A DNA stretch of 64,000 bases from JAHBXE01 sp044222195 (GCA_044222195.1 JBGANS010000012.1:82828-146827); one strand, 5' to 3'; positions 9,067 through 18,911 are shown, counted from the stretch's first letter. Translations and numbers: made by a program. The notes: generated by a model from the letters alone, not told the origin.

Positions 9067-12000
9067 TCACCTCGGTTCGACGGATGTCATGACCGGGGCC
9101 TTGTCCTTCCACTGGGAGGCGTTACCGGCAACGTGGCGCCGGTAGTACCCAAGGTCCCAAACCCCGACCGATCGGTCCGAACTCCCTGTCGCGAGGGTCA
9201 TGCCGTCAGGGGAAACGGCCAGCGAGAGCACCAGGTTGGCATGACCATCGAGCACCGCCAGTTCGCGCCCCGTGCGCACGTCCCACACCTGCACCATTGA
9301 ATCGCGATTGCACGAGAACAGGATGTTTCCCTTCGGGTGAAAGGCCAGGCCGAACACATGCTGTTTGGCTCCGTTGATCGACCTGATCAACTTCCCGTTC
9401 CTGGCGTCAAACATCCTGATGATCCAGTCGTCGCACCCGGAAACCACCGTCGATCCATCGGGAGAGAGGCAAATCGCCCGCATCGAGGCCCCGGCGCTCT
9501 CGGTCCGGAATCGCTCCCGCCCCGTCTTGATGTCCCAGCCAATACACACGCCTTCCGCTCCGACGGAGTACAGCGTCTCGCTGTCGGCGCTAAATACGCA
9601 CTCGATCGCCCTGAGCGAATGCCCCTGAAGACTCCGCAGCGGTGAGCCGGTCGTCGCATCGTACAGATCGATGGTGGCGGTCCCGCCCGCCGCGGCCAGG
9701 ATTCGCCCATTGGGGCTGCATCCAAGCCATGTGATCCGGTCAGCCCCCTTGACGAGGGTCCGCATCGACCGGTGTTCCAGGACTTCGACCTCCCGGATGT
9801 CGCCCCCTTGACCGGCGACGAAAATCCTGTCGCCGTCCTTTGAATACGTCATGGCCTCAAGTGGCCCGTTCCCGCCTTCGGGCGCCAGCGACCACCGGAG
9901 CGTCCCATCGGCCGGGTTCCACACTCGCAGCAGACCGTCAGAAGAGACCGCCGCGAGACTATCCCCGCTCGGGCTGAAACGGACGGTGTGCACAGTGTTT
10001 TCCGGGCCGGTGAGCCGCGTGAGCCAACGGCGCGGCCGGGTCTCGAACACGCGGAGCGCGTCACGGGTGTCGCAGAATGCCACGAGCGACCCGTCATCTG
10101 AAATCGTGGCGACGCCTCGATTGGGAATCACCTGCTCAATGCTGCACAAGAGCTGCCCGGTCGTCGGATCCCAGGTCCGGCAGTTGCGCTCGCTGCCGGA
10201 AGTGAGCAGGACGGAACCATCCCGGCTGTACTCAATCCACCCGACAAATCCCCGGTGGGCGGCGACCTGGCGGACGTCTCCGCCACCTTCCATGGGGTAG
10301 AGCAGGAGCTGGCTGTGAAACCCCGCGGCGACCTGCCGCCCATCCGGGCTCAGTTGAACGGTGGTCACTGCCGCTCGTACCGCTGACGAATACAGGTCGG
10401 GTGGGATGGGCCATTCTCTGGCGAGTGAGCCATCATCGGCCCGCCACAATCGGACCCGGTCCCCCACTCCGGCCGCGACGAACTTCCCATCGAGGGTGAA
10501 CCTGGGCCGGGCCTGAGCGGCCATTCCCGTCGCCAGTTCCTGGATCAGTTCGGCGGGAGCGGCCCTCCACAGTTTGAGCACGCCACCAGCCCCGACGGTC
10601 AACAATCGGGAGGCGTCCGGCGAGCAATCGAAAACCTTGTCCGTCGGGCCGTTGCCGCGCCACGTGACGTTTGTGTGGGCGTCGGCGTCTACAAGGGCGG
10701 TGTGGTCTTCGAACGAGAACAGCCCGCGTCGCCGGGTTGAGTCAACGAACATGCCGCCGGCGTCCCCGGACAGCGAGCCGGGCACACTCGAGACCAGTCC
10801 GCCTCGCTCGATGGAATAGACATCCTGGGCGCCACCGGGCCGAAGTACCCGGATCGTTGTGCCGCCGTCTTCAAACCTCATAGCTTCGGAACCCGCCGCG
10901 ACCGGGATGTGCCTCAGCATCGGATGACGGCTGTACAACTCGAAGAGCGCCCACACGGGTTGCATCACGTCCGGCGGAGAGTCGAAGAAGAGATTCGGTG
11001 CGCCCGGGTCGACGCCTGTCCGGGCCAGCTCCGGCCAGATCATCGCCTCGGCGCGCCCGTTCTCGCCGTTGAGCCCCATCAGGCGGCCACGTTCGATCGT
11101 GCTTGACGACAATGACGCGGCGAGAAGGGACTTCTGCATCGCGAGCCGGCCGGACGACCATGCCATCACGCCCGCAAATGCCGCCAGCAGGAGGATCACG
11201 CCGGCCGTGGCAAACACGGCCAGGCGATGCCGCATCGCCAGTTTCTTCAGCAAGTACACCGTGCTGTGGTGCCTCGCCTCGACGGGCCGGCCCGCCAGCC
11301 AGTTGTCGATGTCGCCTTTGAGTGCGGCGGCGGACTGGTAGCGCTCAGATCGATCTTTGGCGAGCGCCTTTTCAACGATGGATTCGAGTTCTTCTCCCGC
11401 GGGTTGGTCGCCCGGCTGGATGGCCCCGAGCGGATCGGGCCTGGCACGAGTGATGTTCGCGATGGCGCCGCTGAGCGAGGTGGCCGTGTCGTACGGACGC
11501 CGGCCGGAAAGAACCTCATACAGGATCAGGCCGAGGGCATACACGTCGGAGCGGATGTCGACGGTGCCGGGTTGTCCGGACACCTGCTCTGGCGAGGCGT
11601 ACGCCAGGGTACCCGCGAAGGCGCCGGTCCGAGTGATCCGGGACTCTGAGGCGACCCGCCGGGCAATGCCGAAGTCCACCACGCGCGGGATGCCCGAGTT
11701 GGTGACGAGCACATTCGCCGGTTTCAGGTCGCGATGGATCACGCCGTTGACGTGCGCATGCTGGAGCGCATCGCACACGGTGGAGACCGCCCTCAGTTTC
11801 ACGCGAAGCGCTGTGCGACCCGCCTCTTTGCCCAGCGGCGACGCGGCATCCACCGCTCTCGCCCACTCGTCGATCGCGACACCCTCGACGTATTCCATCG
11901 CCAGAGCCTGCCGACCGTCCGCGAGCACTGTTCGCTGATACAGGCTGACGATATTGGGGTGCCTCAGGCTCGCGGCCAGTTCGGCTTCTCGCTCGACTCT

Positions 12001-12366
12001 CCTTCTCGTCCGACCATCCTCATCGCCGACCTCGATCAGCTTGATCGCGACGCGGCGCTTGGTTTCGATCTGGAGCGCTTCATAAACAACGCCCTGGCCG
12101 CCGCGGGCAATCTCTCGAACCAACTCGTACCCTGGGAGCACGCGGGGCTCCATGACGGCTCGCGGGGGCATGGAGAGCCCCTCGGCGCCGAGCTTCCCGA
12201 CGACGCCCCCCATGAACTCGAGGTTCTCTCGAACCATCACCTCCTGCTCGCGGCAATAGTCGCACTTCTCCAGGTGCGACCGAATGCCGTCGGTCAGACC
12301 GCCGTGCAGGAGCGCTCGCTCCAGCTCGTCGATGCTGATGCAATGGATGGGCCCCACCTGCGTCAC
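9067..12366 (-). CDS. Ser/Thr protein kinase fused to WD40 repeats
   Basis: A 1099-aa protein. It opens with a zinc-binding anti-sigma-like helix (HLEKCDYCREQE). The kinase domain follows from about residue 78: ARGGQGVVYEA loop, VAIKLIEV lysine, catalytic HRDLKPANV, DFG, and YASPEQ. One transmembrane helix (AVFATAGVILLLAAFAGVMAW) comes next, then a long C-terminal set of WD40-type beta-propeller blades (repeated SPDG and W-D motifs, ending VSPDGMTLATGSSDRSVGVWD). It starts with GTG at 12364-12366 overlapping the stop of the upstream ECF gene (GTGA). The zinc helix plus kinase suggests a combined anti-sigma and sensor role, which is inference from family context. Confidence 0.9.
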   Translation of the reverse strand: MTQVGPIHCISIDELERALLHGGLTDGIRSHLEKCDYCREQEVMVRENLEFMGGVVGKLGAEGLSMPPRAVMEPRVLPGYELVREIARGGQGVVYEALQIETKRRVAIKLIEVGDEDGRTRRRVEREAELAASLRHPNIVSLYQRTVLADGRQALAMEYVEGVAIDEWARAVDAASPLGKEAGRTALRVKLRAVSTVCDALQHAHVNGVIHRDLKPANVLVTNSGIPRVVDFGIARRVASESRITRTGAFAGTLAYASPEQVSGQPGTVDIRSDVYALGLILYEVLSGRRPYDTATSLSGAIANITRARPDPLGAIQPGDQPAGEELESIVEKALAKDRSERYQSAAALKGDIDNWLAGRPVEARHHSTVYLLKKLAMRHRLAVFATAGVILLLAAFAGVMAWSSGRLAMQKSLLAASLSSSTIERGRLMGLNGENGRAEAMIWPELARTGVDPGAPNLFFDSPPDVMQPVWALFELYSRHPMLRHIPVAAGSEAMRFEDGGTTIRVLRPGGAQDVYSIERGGLVSSVPGSLSGDAGGMFVDSTRRRGLFSFEDHTALVDADAHTNVTWRGNGPTDKVFDCSPDASRLLTVGAGGVLKLWRAAPAELIQELATGMAAQARPRFTLDGKFVAAGVGDRVRLWRADDGSLAREWPIPPDLYSSAVRAAVTTVQLSPDGRQVAAGFHSQLLLYPMEGGGDVRQVAAHRGFVGWIEYSRDGSVLLTSGSERNCRTWDPTTGQLLCSIEQVIPNRGVATISDDGSLVAFCDTRDALRVFETRPRRWLTRLTGPENTVHTVRFSPSGDSLAAVSSDGLLRVWNPADGTLRWSLAPEGGNGPLEAMTYSKDGDRIFVAGQGGDIREVEVLEHRSMRTLVKGADRITWLGCSPNGRILAAAGGTATIDLYDATTGSPLRSLQGHSLRAIECVFSADSETLYSVGAEGVCIGWDIKTGRERFRTESAGASMRAICLSPDGSTVVSGCDDWIIRMFDARNGKLIRSINGAKQHVFGLAFHPKGNILFSCNRDSMVQVWDVRTGRELAVLDGHANLVLSLAVSPDGMTLATGSSDRSVGVWDLGYYRRHVAGNASQWKDKAPVMTSVEPR

Positions 12367-12956
12367 GGTTCGTCAAACTCCTGGGTGAGCTGCGCCACGA
12401 TTTCCCTGAGTTTCTTGATCGCGCGGTTCTTGGCCACGTACACCTCGGCGACCGTCATGCCGCAGTCGGCCGCGGCTTCGGCGGGCGGCACATTGCGCAG
12501 GGCGCAGAGGTCGAAGGCGAGAATGGTCCGCTCATCCAGCTTGGTGTCCGATCGGAGCACGTGCATGGCGCGCTCGAGGATCACCTTCTGCCTGGCTTCT
12601 TCCCAATCGCGATGGGCCGCCTCATCGTCGGACAGGTCTATGAGGGCGGACTCGCCGCGATCGACTCGATGCCGAACATGTTGCCGCTTGAGGTCGGCAA
12701 CGCGGTTTCGCGCAATGCCGATGATCCAGGAGCTCAGGCGCCCGCGGTTCCGGTCGTATCGACCCTCGCGATAGTCAGCGGCGAACTGGGTTAACGCGAG
12801 CTGCGCTACGTCCGCCGCATCGTCCTCCGAGAGTCCCTGCTTGCGCGCAAAGCTGGTGAGCACCGGCCGGTACCGCTCATCGAAGAGTCGCCACAGGCCG
12901 CCGTTTGAGGCATCGCGCAGTGATTCCAGTATCTGTGTCGTGGTTCGGGTGAACAT
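12363..12956 (-). CDS. ECF-family RNA polymerase sigma factor
   Basis: A 197-aa protein with a clear sigma region 2 (LWRLFDERYRPVLTSFARKQ, DAADVAQLALTQFAADY, RGRLSSWIIGIARNRVAD) and region 4 (FDLCALRNVPPAEAAADCGMTVAEVYVAKNRAIKKLREIV). ATG 12954-12956 was chosen because a purine-rich AGGGAAG lies upstream; a longer frame exists. It overlaps the kinase-WD40 gene by four bases, so the two are coupled. Confidence 0.88.
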   Translation of the reverse strand: MFTRTTTQILESLRDASNGGLWRLFDERYRPVLTSFARKQGLSEDDAADVAQLALTQFAADYREGRYDRNRGRLSSWIIGIARNRVADLKRQHVRHRVDRGESALIDLSDDEAAHRDWEEARQKVILERAMHVLRSDTKLDERTILAFDLCALRNVPPAEAAADCGMTVAEVYVAKNRAIKKLREIVAQLTQEFDEP

Positions 12957-13116
12957 CCCCACACTTCCCTTATCCAGTGAAAAGGCACTGTGAAGATACC
13001 ACATCGCCCCAGATACCAAACACTAATCGTACAGCCGAGCGGCCGGATTTCTGACCCGTGTGTGCAAGACCTGCTCCGGCTGGCCGCAGTCTCGGTGCCC
13101 GCACCGGAGAAGCCCC

Positions 13117-13782
13117 ATGAAGTCCTGGCCTCTAGCTCCCATGATGTTGATCGCCGCCGCGTCAAGCGCCAGTGCTCAGCTGGCCAACACGGGCTTCGAC
13201 GTCGGATTCGTTTCCGCCGGAGGCCAGGCCCAGGTGCCGGCACCCTGGAGCAGCACCGCCCCGGGCAACACCTTCATTTCGTTCGATACCTGGGACGACA
13301 CAGCGGTCAACGGCCTGACGCCCTCCTTTGCCGGCGTGTTCAACGGCGTTACGGCCCAGAGCGGCAACCGCTGGACAGGTGGATGGAACTTCGAGGACAT
13401 GCACCAGCTCATGGGCTCGACGCTCATCCCCGGACAGCAGTACACCATCTCCGCCTACGTTCACGCGGCCAACACCGCCACCGGCTTTGTCTCGGGCGGC
13501 TTCCAGTTCGGGCTCGGCGCCACCCCCACATCCACCCCCACCATCGTTGCGGTCTTTCCCGTCGTGGCGTGGACCAGCGGTTGGGTGCTCCAAAGTGCCA
13601 CGTTCACCGCTCCCTCAAACTCCGCGACGCTCCCGTATTTCTTCCCGCAGGCGTATTCCTCAAACGCCGCGGTGAATACCTACGTGGGCATTGATGACTG
13701 CATCCTGACACCGGTCCCTTCGCCGGGATCTCTCGCGCTCCTGGGCCTTGGAAGCGCCGTGATCATCCGCCGGCGACGCTGA
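13117..13782 (+). CDS. secreted protein with PEP-CTERM-like sorting tail
   Basis: A 221-aa protein. It has a short signal peptide (MKSWPLAPMMLIAAASSASA), a beta-rich extracellular body (WNFEDMHQLMGSTLIPGQQY, TATGFVSGGFQFGLG), and a C-terminal sorting module: VPSPGSLALLGLGSAVIIRRRR, that is a P-x-P variant, a hydrophobic helix and a basic end. PEP-CTERM proteins are exported and processed by exosortase. GGAGA precedes the ATG. Ligand or role unknown. It is divergent from the sigma factor gene and followed by a second protein with the same kind of tail. Confidence 0.8.
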   Translation: MKSWPLAPMMLIAAASSASAQLANTGFDVGFVSAGGQAQVPAPWSSTAPGNTFISFDTWDDTAVNGLTPSFAGVFNGVTAQSGNRWTGGWNFEDMHQLMGSTLIPGQQYTISAYVHAANTATGFVSGGFQFGLGATPTSTPTIVAVFPVVAWTSGWVLQSATFTAPSNSATLPYFFPQAYSSNAAVNTYVGIDDCILTPVPSPGSLALLGLGSAVIIRRRR

Positions 13783-13896
13783 TCCACTCTCTCTCCTCAC
13801 CTCGTCGGCGGGAGACACGCCCGCGGACGGGATTCGACCGCCCGAGTTCTGTTTCCTGGCGGTCACTGGTTTCTGCCCTTCACTCTGGAGACTTCC

Positions 13897-14538
13897 ATGA
13901 AGCTTGCCCTTGGTTCCATCCTCATCGTCGCCGGGCTTTCAACCTCCGTGCTCGCAGACGACCTCACTCCCCCACCCTGGCGTGGCAATCCCGGAAGCAC
14001 CGTGCAGCACTGGGACTTCTCAGCCGGCGCCGGCGGCGGCGCTCCGGATGCGCTCCCGACCAACAACCCCTACGGCACCGCGTTCATGGTCCCTTCGAGC
14101 GGCGCGGTGTGGGGTCCATCGTTCAACGGGCGGAACGATGTGTGGAATCTCTCCGGTCAAAGCGCCCTGACCTTTGACATTCCGAACACGGGCAACACGG
14201 CTCACCAAAAGGAACTGTGGCTGCAAGTCACGTACTTCGCCCCCGCACCGTCTCCGGGACCTGGGTACACGGTCGCTTCCGCGGCGTTCGGCCCGTTCAC
14301 GTTCCTGAGCTCACAGGTCACGGCGCTCCCGGGCGGCTGGACGCACGAGCTGACCAGGTGGTCCACGCCGATCTGCCCACCGTCAGAGCGCATTTCGATC
14401 GCACCCAGCCTCGTTGGTACGGTCGTCTTCATTGACCAGGTGGTGGTCGACACCTTGTGCTACCCGGTTCCGACGCCGGGATCGGCCTCGGTCCTCGCAC
14501 TCGGAGGACTGTGCGCCTTCCGCCGCCGCCGTGCGTGA
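13897..14538 (+). CDS. secreted protein with PEP-CTERM-like sorting tail
   Basis: A 213-aa protein with a signal peptide (MKLALGSILIVAGLSTSVLA), a body of likely beta structure, and the C-terminal PVPTPGSASVLALGGLCAFRRRRA, which repeats the layout of its neighbour: proline motif, hydrophobic helix, arginine end. It starts 114 nt after the first such gene on the same strand with GGAGA before the ATG. No enzymatic motif seen. Confidence 0.78.
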   Translation: MKLALGSILIVAGLSTSVLADDLTPPPWRGNPGSTVQHWDFSAGAGGGAPDALPTNNPYGTAFMVPSSGAVWGPSFNGRNDVWNLSGQSALTFDIPNTGNTAHQKELWLQVTYFAPAPSPGPGYTVASAAFGPFTFLSSQVTALPGGWTHELTRWSTPICPPSERISIAPSLVGTVVFIDQVVVDTLCYPVPTPGSASVLALGGLCAFRRRRA

Positions 14539-14695
14539 TCCACGTCCTGGCGGCCAACTCTCTCCTCACTCAGTCTTTCCACCCTCCCTTCTCCAGTCCC
14601 GCCGTCGGGTTAGCGCCCGGCGTTGCGGGATTGTTCATTTCCATTGCTCGCCCAAGCTCGCCGGGAATTGGTTCAGGTCCCTGTCCGCGGATCCC

Positions 14696-15772
14696 TCACG
14701 CTAGCCTCGCCCATCGAAGCTTCGCCGACCGCGACCGCGGATTGGCCCGCTGTTCCGCGGCATCGGCGATGATGGGATCCCGATTCTCGGCGGCGTACAC
14801 CCCGGCCCGCAATCCGTCTCGAAATGCGTACTTCACGCGCCGGTCTTCTCCCGAGTGGAAACTGATGATCGCGGCCACTCCCCCGGGCTTGAGTACGTCC
14901 GGAAGGATGGTCAGCAAGCGATCCAGGTTGGCCAGCTCGCGGTTGACGAGAATCCGCAACGCCTGAAACGTTCGTGCCGCCGGGTGAAGCTTGGCGCCCG
15001 CCGCGCGCTGGATCGTAAAGTCCCTCGCCTCGCAGATGATGGCCATCAAGTCCTGCGTGGTCTCGATGGGAGTTGCCGCCCGGCGTTCCACGATGAGCCG
15101 GGCAATCTGCGGCGCATCGGTTTCATCGCCGAGTTCGAGGAATGCGGCCGCCAGCTCGGCTTCGCTCATGCGGTTGACTAGTACAGAAGCAGGTTGGCCA
15201 CGGCTGGGGTCCATCCGCATGTCGAGTGGACCCGGCTTGCGATACGAGAAGCCGCGATCGGGATCGTCAATCTGGGTGCTGGACACGCCGATATCCGCCA
15301 CCACCGCATCGACGCGCCCGAACCCCCCGTCATCGCCGGTGAGCCCGGCCTGGGCCAAGACTCCCGGCAGTCCGGCAAAGTTTGTATGAAACAGATCGAA
15401 CCGCCGCCCGGCAGTTCCACCGACGCGTTCGAGCCGGATACGTGCCGCCGCCAGATTGACGGCATCCAGGTCAATCCCAATGAGTCGCCCTCCCTCCCGT
15501 GGCGGCCCGAGCCGCTCCAGAATCGCGGCGGAGTGGCCCCCTCGACCGACGGTGCAATCTACAACGACTTGACCGGGCCGAGGCGTAATCGCGTCGAGCA
15601 CCTGGGCGAGAAGCACCGGCACATGGTCTTGAGATTCCGATTTCTTCACGACGCGGATGGTATCGATTCCAGAACTTCCACTCGATGCTTCCACGCGCCG
15701 CTCATAGCCACTCGACCTGATGGTCTTGGCCGCTCGCTTCTCATTGGTCGTCAGCACGGTGCCTTCGGGCAT
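14696..15772 (-). CDS. rsmH: 16S rRNA (cytosine(1402)-N(4))-methyltransferase RsmH
   Basis: A 358-aa protein, slightly longer than the usual ~310 because of a ~48-residue N-terminal extension. SAM-binding motifs: DHVPVLLAQVLDAI start, VVDCTVGRGGHSAAIL, IGIDLDA. Family signatures: DAVVADIGVSSTQIDDPDRGFSY, DMRMDP and SFHSGEDRRVK (usually SFHSLEDR). It methylates N4 of C1402 in the ribosomal decoding centre. The gene is not followed by ftsL/ftsI here, so it is detached from a classical dcw cluster on this side. It is the last backbone gene before the integrated element. Confidence 0.95.
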   Translation of the reverse strand: MPEGTVLTTNEKRAAKTIRSSGYERRVEASSGSSGIDTIRVVKKSESQDHVPVLLAQVLDAITPRPGQVVVDCTVGRGGHSAAILERLGPPREGGRLIGIDLDAVNLAAARIRLERVGGTAGRRFDLFHTNFAGLPGVLAQAGLTGDDGGFGRVDAVVADIGVSSTQIDDPDRGFSYRKPGPLDMRMDPSRGQPASVLVNRMSEAELAAAFLELGDETDAPQIARLIVERRAATPIETTQDLMAIICEARDFTIQRAAGAKLHPAARTFQALRILVNRELANLDRLLTILPDVLKPGGVAAIISFHSGEDRRVKYAFRDGLRAGVYAAENRDPIIADAAEQRANPRSRSAKLRWARLA

Positions 15773-15904
15773 TCCCTCAGGCGGGTAATACCCGTGGTGG
15801 AATCGACAGCCGTGTCAACAACAGACATGAATCCGGTATTCGAACCGCTGACCACATCGCGATACCGGATGGGACCGTGACGGTCGCTGGTCCAACAAAG
15901 CAGA

Positions 15905-15928
15905 AAACCCCGCTTCTCAGCAGGGTTT
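15905..15928 (-). terminator. displaced original terminator of tRNA-Asp
   Basis: On the minus strand a 10-bp stem (with one G-T pair) closes a GAGA loop and is followed by TTTT, a rho-independent terminator. It lies 7 nt beyond the truncated tRNA 3' end copy at 15,936, so it was probably the terminator of the tRNA before the element inserted. Between rsmH (15,772) and this point I see no gene. Confidence 0.75.
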
Positions 15929-15935
15929 CTTCAAG

Positions 15936-15977
<42 letters not shown>

Positions 15978-16094
15978 GACTTCAGCGACGATGAAATGCC
16001 CCCTCCCACGTGACTGAAACCGCGTTCCTGCCAGCGCCAGCGGGGGTCGTCGGGACCAGTCAGTGGCCAGTTGGGGGTGGGTCCGAGCCAAGTC

Positions 16095-16192
16095 AGGACG
16101 CATTTTAGGACGCATATTCGACCACCGGCCCGACAAGTTGGTACTTTCCGAACAGCCGCCGAGGAGGGGACCGAAGGACGCATATGCGTCCT
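16095..16192. repeat. AGGACGCAT repeats near the left end, probable integrase arm sites
   Basis: AGGACGCAT occurs at 16,095-16,103 and 16,107-16,115 (12-bp period). At 16,175-16,192 two copies face each other as the perfect 18-bp palindrome AGGACGCATATGCGTCCT. The same word recurs in direct orientation at 63,762 and, with one change, 63,773 near the other end. Paired sites at both ends with about one-turn spacing fit arm-type binding sites of a tyrosine integrase. The rest of 15,978-16,275 holds no gene that I can see. Confidence 0.65.
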
Positions 16193-16275
16193 GGGAGTCG
16201 TAATTGCCCGGCCCGCGACATCCGTTCCCCCGCGAGTTCCTCACGGAGTTGCGCGCTCGATTCATCCGCATTCGC

Positions 16276-16965
16276 CTAAGCCTTGGCTTTGGCGGGAGAT
16301 GGGGGCGGTGGGATGAGAGGGTCCTGGTCGTTTGCCACGCCCTCAGCCCAGCTGAGTCGCCGCTCCAGATCGCTTCCGGGGGTCGCGTCGCGGCCCTGTT
16401 CCTCCAGCGTTCGTCTCACGGCCTTCAGATAGGAGCGGAGCAACCGACTTCTCCGCCAGTTCTCCGCCTCATCCAGCAGGCCCCGAATTCGGGCTTGCTC
16501 GTGCTCTCGCCGCTGCTTCTCCTCTCGTTGCCGCTGCTCCTCCGCTTGGCGCCGCTCCTCGGCTTCCCGGCGGAGCCGTGCCTCCTCCTCCCGCTTGCGT
16601 TGCCACTTTCGTGCCACGTCGACGCGGCGGAGCGCCGCGATGAACAGCTGATTGAGACGCTCTTCAACCCTTATCTTCTTGCCGTCCCTCGCTTCCCAGA
16701 GCACGGTCGAACCGCTCTCTCGCAGCTGCAGGCACAACCGCTCTGACCGAACGCAGTCGTGCTTCGGAGCGTAGACGGACCCGTACTTCTCCTTCCGGGC
16801 CGCCTCCTCCTTCGTGAGCACATGCGCTCGCTGCAGGTCTGGCTCGTACACGCGCAGCTCAAAGGTCTCCCCAAGCACCTTGAGGAACGTGGAGCGGCGG
16901 TACTCGTCCGGCTTGCCCCAGACCTCGTACCCACGCTCAAGGGACGCCTTCAGCACGGCATCCAT
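16276..16965 (-). pseudogene. coiled-coil protein, probably a 5'-truncated gene
   Basis: A 229-aa frame. Residues 1-110 form an alpha/beta segment (MDAVLKASLERGYEVWG, ETFELRVYEP) and 115-190 a highly charged coiled coil rich in Arg, Glu and Gln. The opening RLMDAVLKA resembles the middle of longer proteins I know that carry an N-terminal DNA-binding domain, and an in-frame TAG lies only five codons before the ATG. I therefore suspect loss of the 5' half; it could instead be a real short gene. It is the first frame inside the left end, 167 nt from the end of the defence run. Confidence 0.5.
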
Positions 16966-17132
16966 CAACCTCGCTTGCTAGACACGCTCGTCCTATGGTG
17001 TGCCCAACGCTTCGTGCTGCCGGCGTGGTTCGGGTAGAAGGAGTGCGCCGTCATGGTCGCTCTCCGGTCGAACCGCCCCCTCCTGCCCCAAGTACCCGCG
17101 GTGCCTGCGCGCTCACCGCCAGTCCACGGCTC

Positions 17133-18911
17133 TCAAGCCTTGGGTGCCATCAACCGAGTGGTGCAGTGTGGGAGCTTCTCGAAATCCGCAAGGTGTGCGG
17201 CTATTGGACAAAACAGCGAAAGGTTGTCACGGGCGCGACTCAACGCGACGTACGTTGTGCGCTGCTCTTCGTCGTCGACGGCGGGCGTGAGAATGTGGCC
17301 GATCTGCTTGTCGTCGAGGATCAGGAACACGGCATCCGCCTCCGCTCCCTTGGCCTGATGGATAACGCGGCGATTGCGGACCGGGTCTGGCGAGCTTAGA
17401 CACTCGAACAGCGCGGCATAGGAACACACACTGGCGGTGACGTAAAAGCCTTTCCCCTTTTGTACCTTGGGCAGCTTCAGCCCCGCATCACACTTCGAGA
17501 CTTCCACCATCAACAGTTGGTAAAACTCCAGGGCAGTCTGTCCGAGCATCTGCTCTTGTCGCTTCATGGCGAGTTCAAGCAGGAACAGCGCCGCGTTCCG
17601 CTTGGCCATCACGTCCGCTGTCCCGTCATAGGTGAATGGTTTCCGGAAGCCTCGGCGCGAGCAGATACCATGAATCAGGCGTTGGACCGCGAGGTCGCAA
17701 AAGCCGCGCAGAGCGAGATCGACCGACACCACCATGTTGTGGAGCAGGCGGAATCGGTCCACGTCGACCTCCTCCAATTGCTCCCACGGGTTGACTTTCA
17801 TGGCCGCACCTTCACCCCTGACCCGCAGCAGGCTCTTGTGTGTACGTGCCAAGATGAGCATCTCCAACGGTTTGGCGGCCGTTTTTTGCGCCTCCGCAAT
17901 CGCGACGCTGAGATCTCCTCCGTAGACCGTGAGGGGCGCTCCCGGAACGGCTCGGACTGCCTTCTGCTTTAGTCCGTCAGTCCGAACTGTGTTCAGGAAC
18001 TGAACGATGTTGTCGCTGCTCCGTCGGTTGTCGGGGATGGAGTAGGCCTGATGGCCGTCAAGGCTGAAGTCGCGGAAATGGCGTGGGCTTGCATCAAGAA
18101 ACCCGAAAATGGCCTGCTCGGGATCACCGATGACACCAACGACGGTCCCTTGCTCGGCAAGCCACCGGACGAGCATCGCCTGAACAGGGATAGTGTCTTG
18201 AAACTCATCGATAAAGAGGTACGGGAAGCGGGCGCTCAGGAAACGGCGGAGCGGTACGTTCTCGTTCAGAAGGCGATGGGCGAAGTAGAGCACGTCTTCA
18301 TGGTCGATTGTCCCCTGACGCCAGTACTTTTGCTTGTACTCTAAAATCTTGTTCGGGGCCAGCAACGCCTTGATCGGTTTGTCACGTGCCTCGTTTCCGC
18401 AGGGCGCCAGATAAGCATTGCCATCAGCATCGATGCGAGCAGTGAGCGATCGGAGTCGCTGCTTGAGGTACTCGTAGAGCTCGCTCATTCCGCTCGCCCT
18501 CAGTCGAGACTGCCCGTTTGCCGCAAGCCACTCGTCGAGGAGTGTGCGTGAGGGGTGGTGCTCGTTGTGGGTGTCGATCCGCTGGTGCGCGACCAAATCT
18601 ATCCCGTCAGCGCCTTTCAGCACGTGGACGTACGGGCGGACGACGTTTCGAAACAGAAAGCTGTGAATCGTGGAGGCTTCAATGCTGTCGGATGCCGGCC
18701 CTAGCCGGCAACCGATCTCACGCACAGCCACGTTGGTGTACGACAGGACCGCTATCCGAGAACACGGGGTGAGTCTCCCGGAAGTGCGCACCACGTGTTT
18801 CAGGTGGTTCACCAGCCAGTACGTCTTGCCCGCCCCTGGGCCAGCTGTAATGCGGAAGTGGTGCTCGATGTCTGCCAACACGGCATCGGAGTTGATCTCG
18901 ATAGCTGGCAT
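17133..18911 (-). CDS. gajB: UvrD/PcrA-like helicase, GajB-like (Gabija)
   Basis: A 592-aa superfamily 1 helicase. Walker A is ITAGPGAGKTYWLVNHL near residue 20, motif Ia AVLSYTNVAVREI, motif II FLFIDEFQDTIPVQ, then VGVIGDPEQAIFGF (motif III region), RRSSDNIVQFL (motif IV) and TYVALSRARDNLSLF near the C-terminus (motif VI). Its start overlaps the stop of the OLD-type nuclease gene as TGATG. An OLD-family ATPase-nuclease next to a UvrD-like helicase is the Gabija anti-phage arrangement, where GajA cuts DNA and GajB senses or processes DNA ends. Length is somewhat above typical GajB. Family assignment is by motif and neighbour only. Confidence 0.8.
   Translation of the reverse strand: MPAIEINSDAVLADIEHHFRITAGPGAGKTYWLVNHLKHVVRTSGRLTPCSRIAVLSYTNVAVREIGCRLGPASDSIEASTIHSFLFRNVVRPYVHVLKGADGIDLVAHQRIDTHNEHHPSRTLLDEWLAANGQSRLRASGMSELYEYLKQRLRSLTARIDADGNAYLAPCGNEARDKPIKALLAPNKILEYKQKYWRQGTIDHEDVLYFAHRLLNENVPLRRFLSARFPYLFIDEFQDTIPVQAMLVRWLAEQGTVVGVIGDPEQAIFGFLDASPRHFRDFSLDGHQAYSIPDNRRSSDNIVQFLNTVRTDGLKQKAVRAVPGAPLTVYGGDLSVAIAEAQKTAAKPLEMLILARTHKSLLRVRGEGAAMKVNPWEQLEEVDVDRFRLLHNMVVSVDLALRGFCDLAVQRLIHGICSRRGFRKPFTYDGTADVMAKRNAALFLLELAMKRQEQMLGQTALEFYQLLMVEVSKCDAGLKLPKVQKGKGFYVTASVCSYAALFECLSSPDPVRNRRVIHQAKGAEADAVFLILDDKQIGHILTPAVDDEEQRTTYVALSRARDNLSLFCPIAAHLADFEKLPHCTTRLMAPKA

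Noticed and set aside
11734..12774. 346-aa plus-strand frame
   Set aside because: Antisense to the kinase and sigma factor genes, which carry real motifs.
15820..15880. TTCGAACC sequence that resembles a tRNA T-loop upstream of rsmH
   Set aside because: The flanking bases do not form T-stem or cloverleaf pairs.
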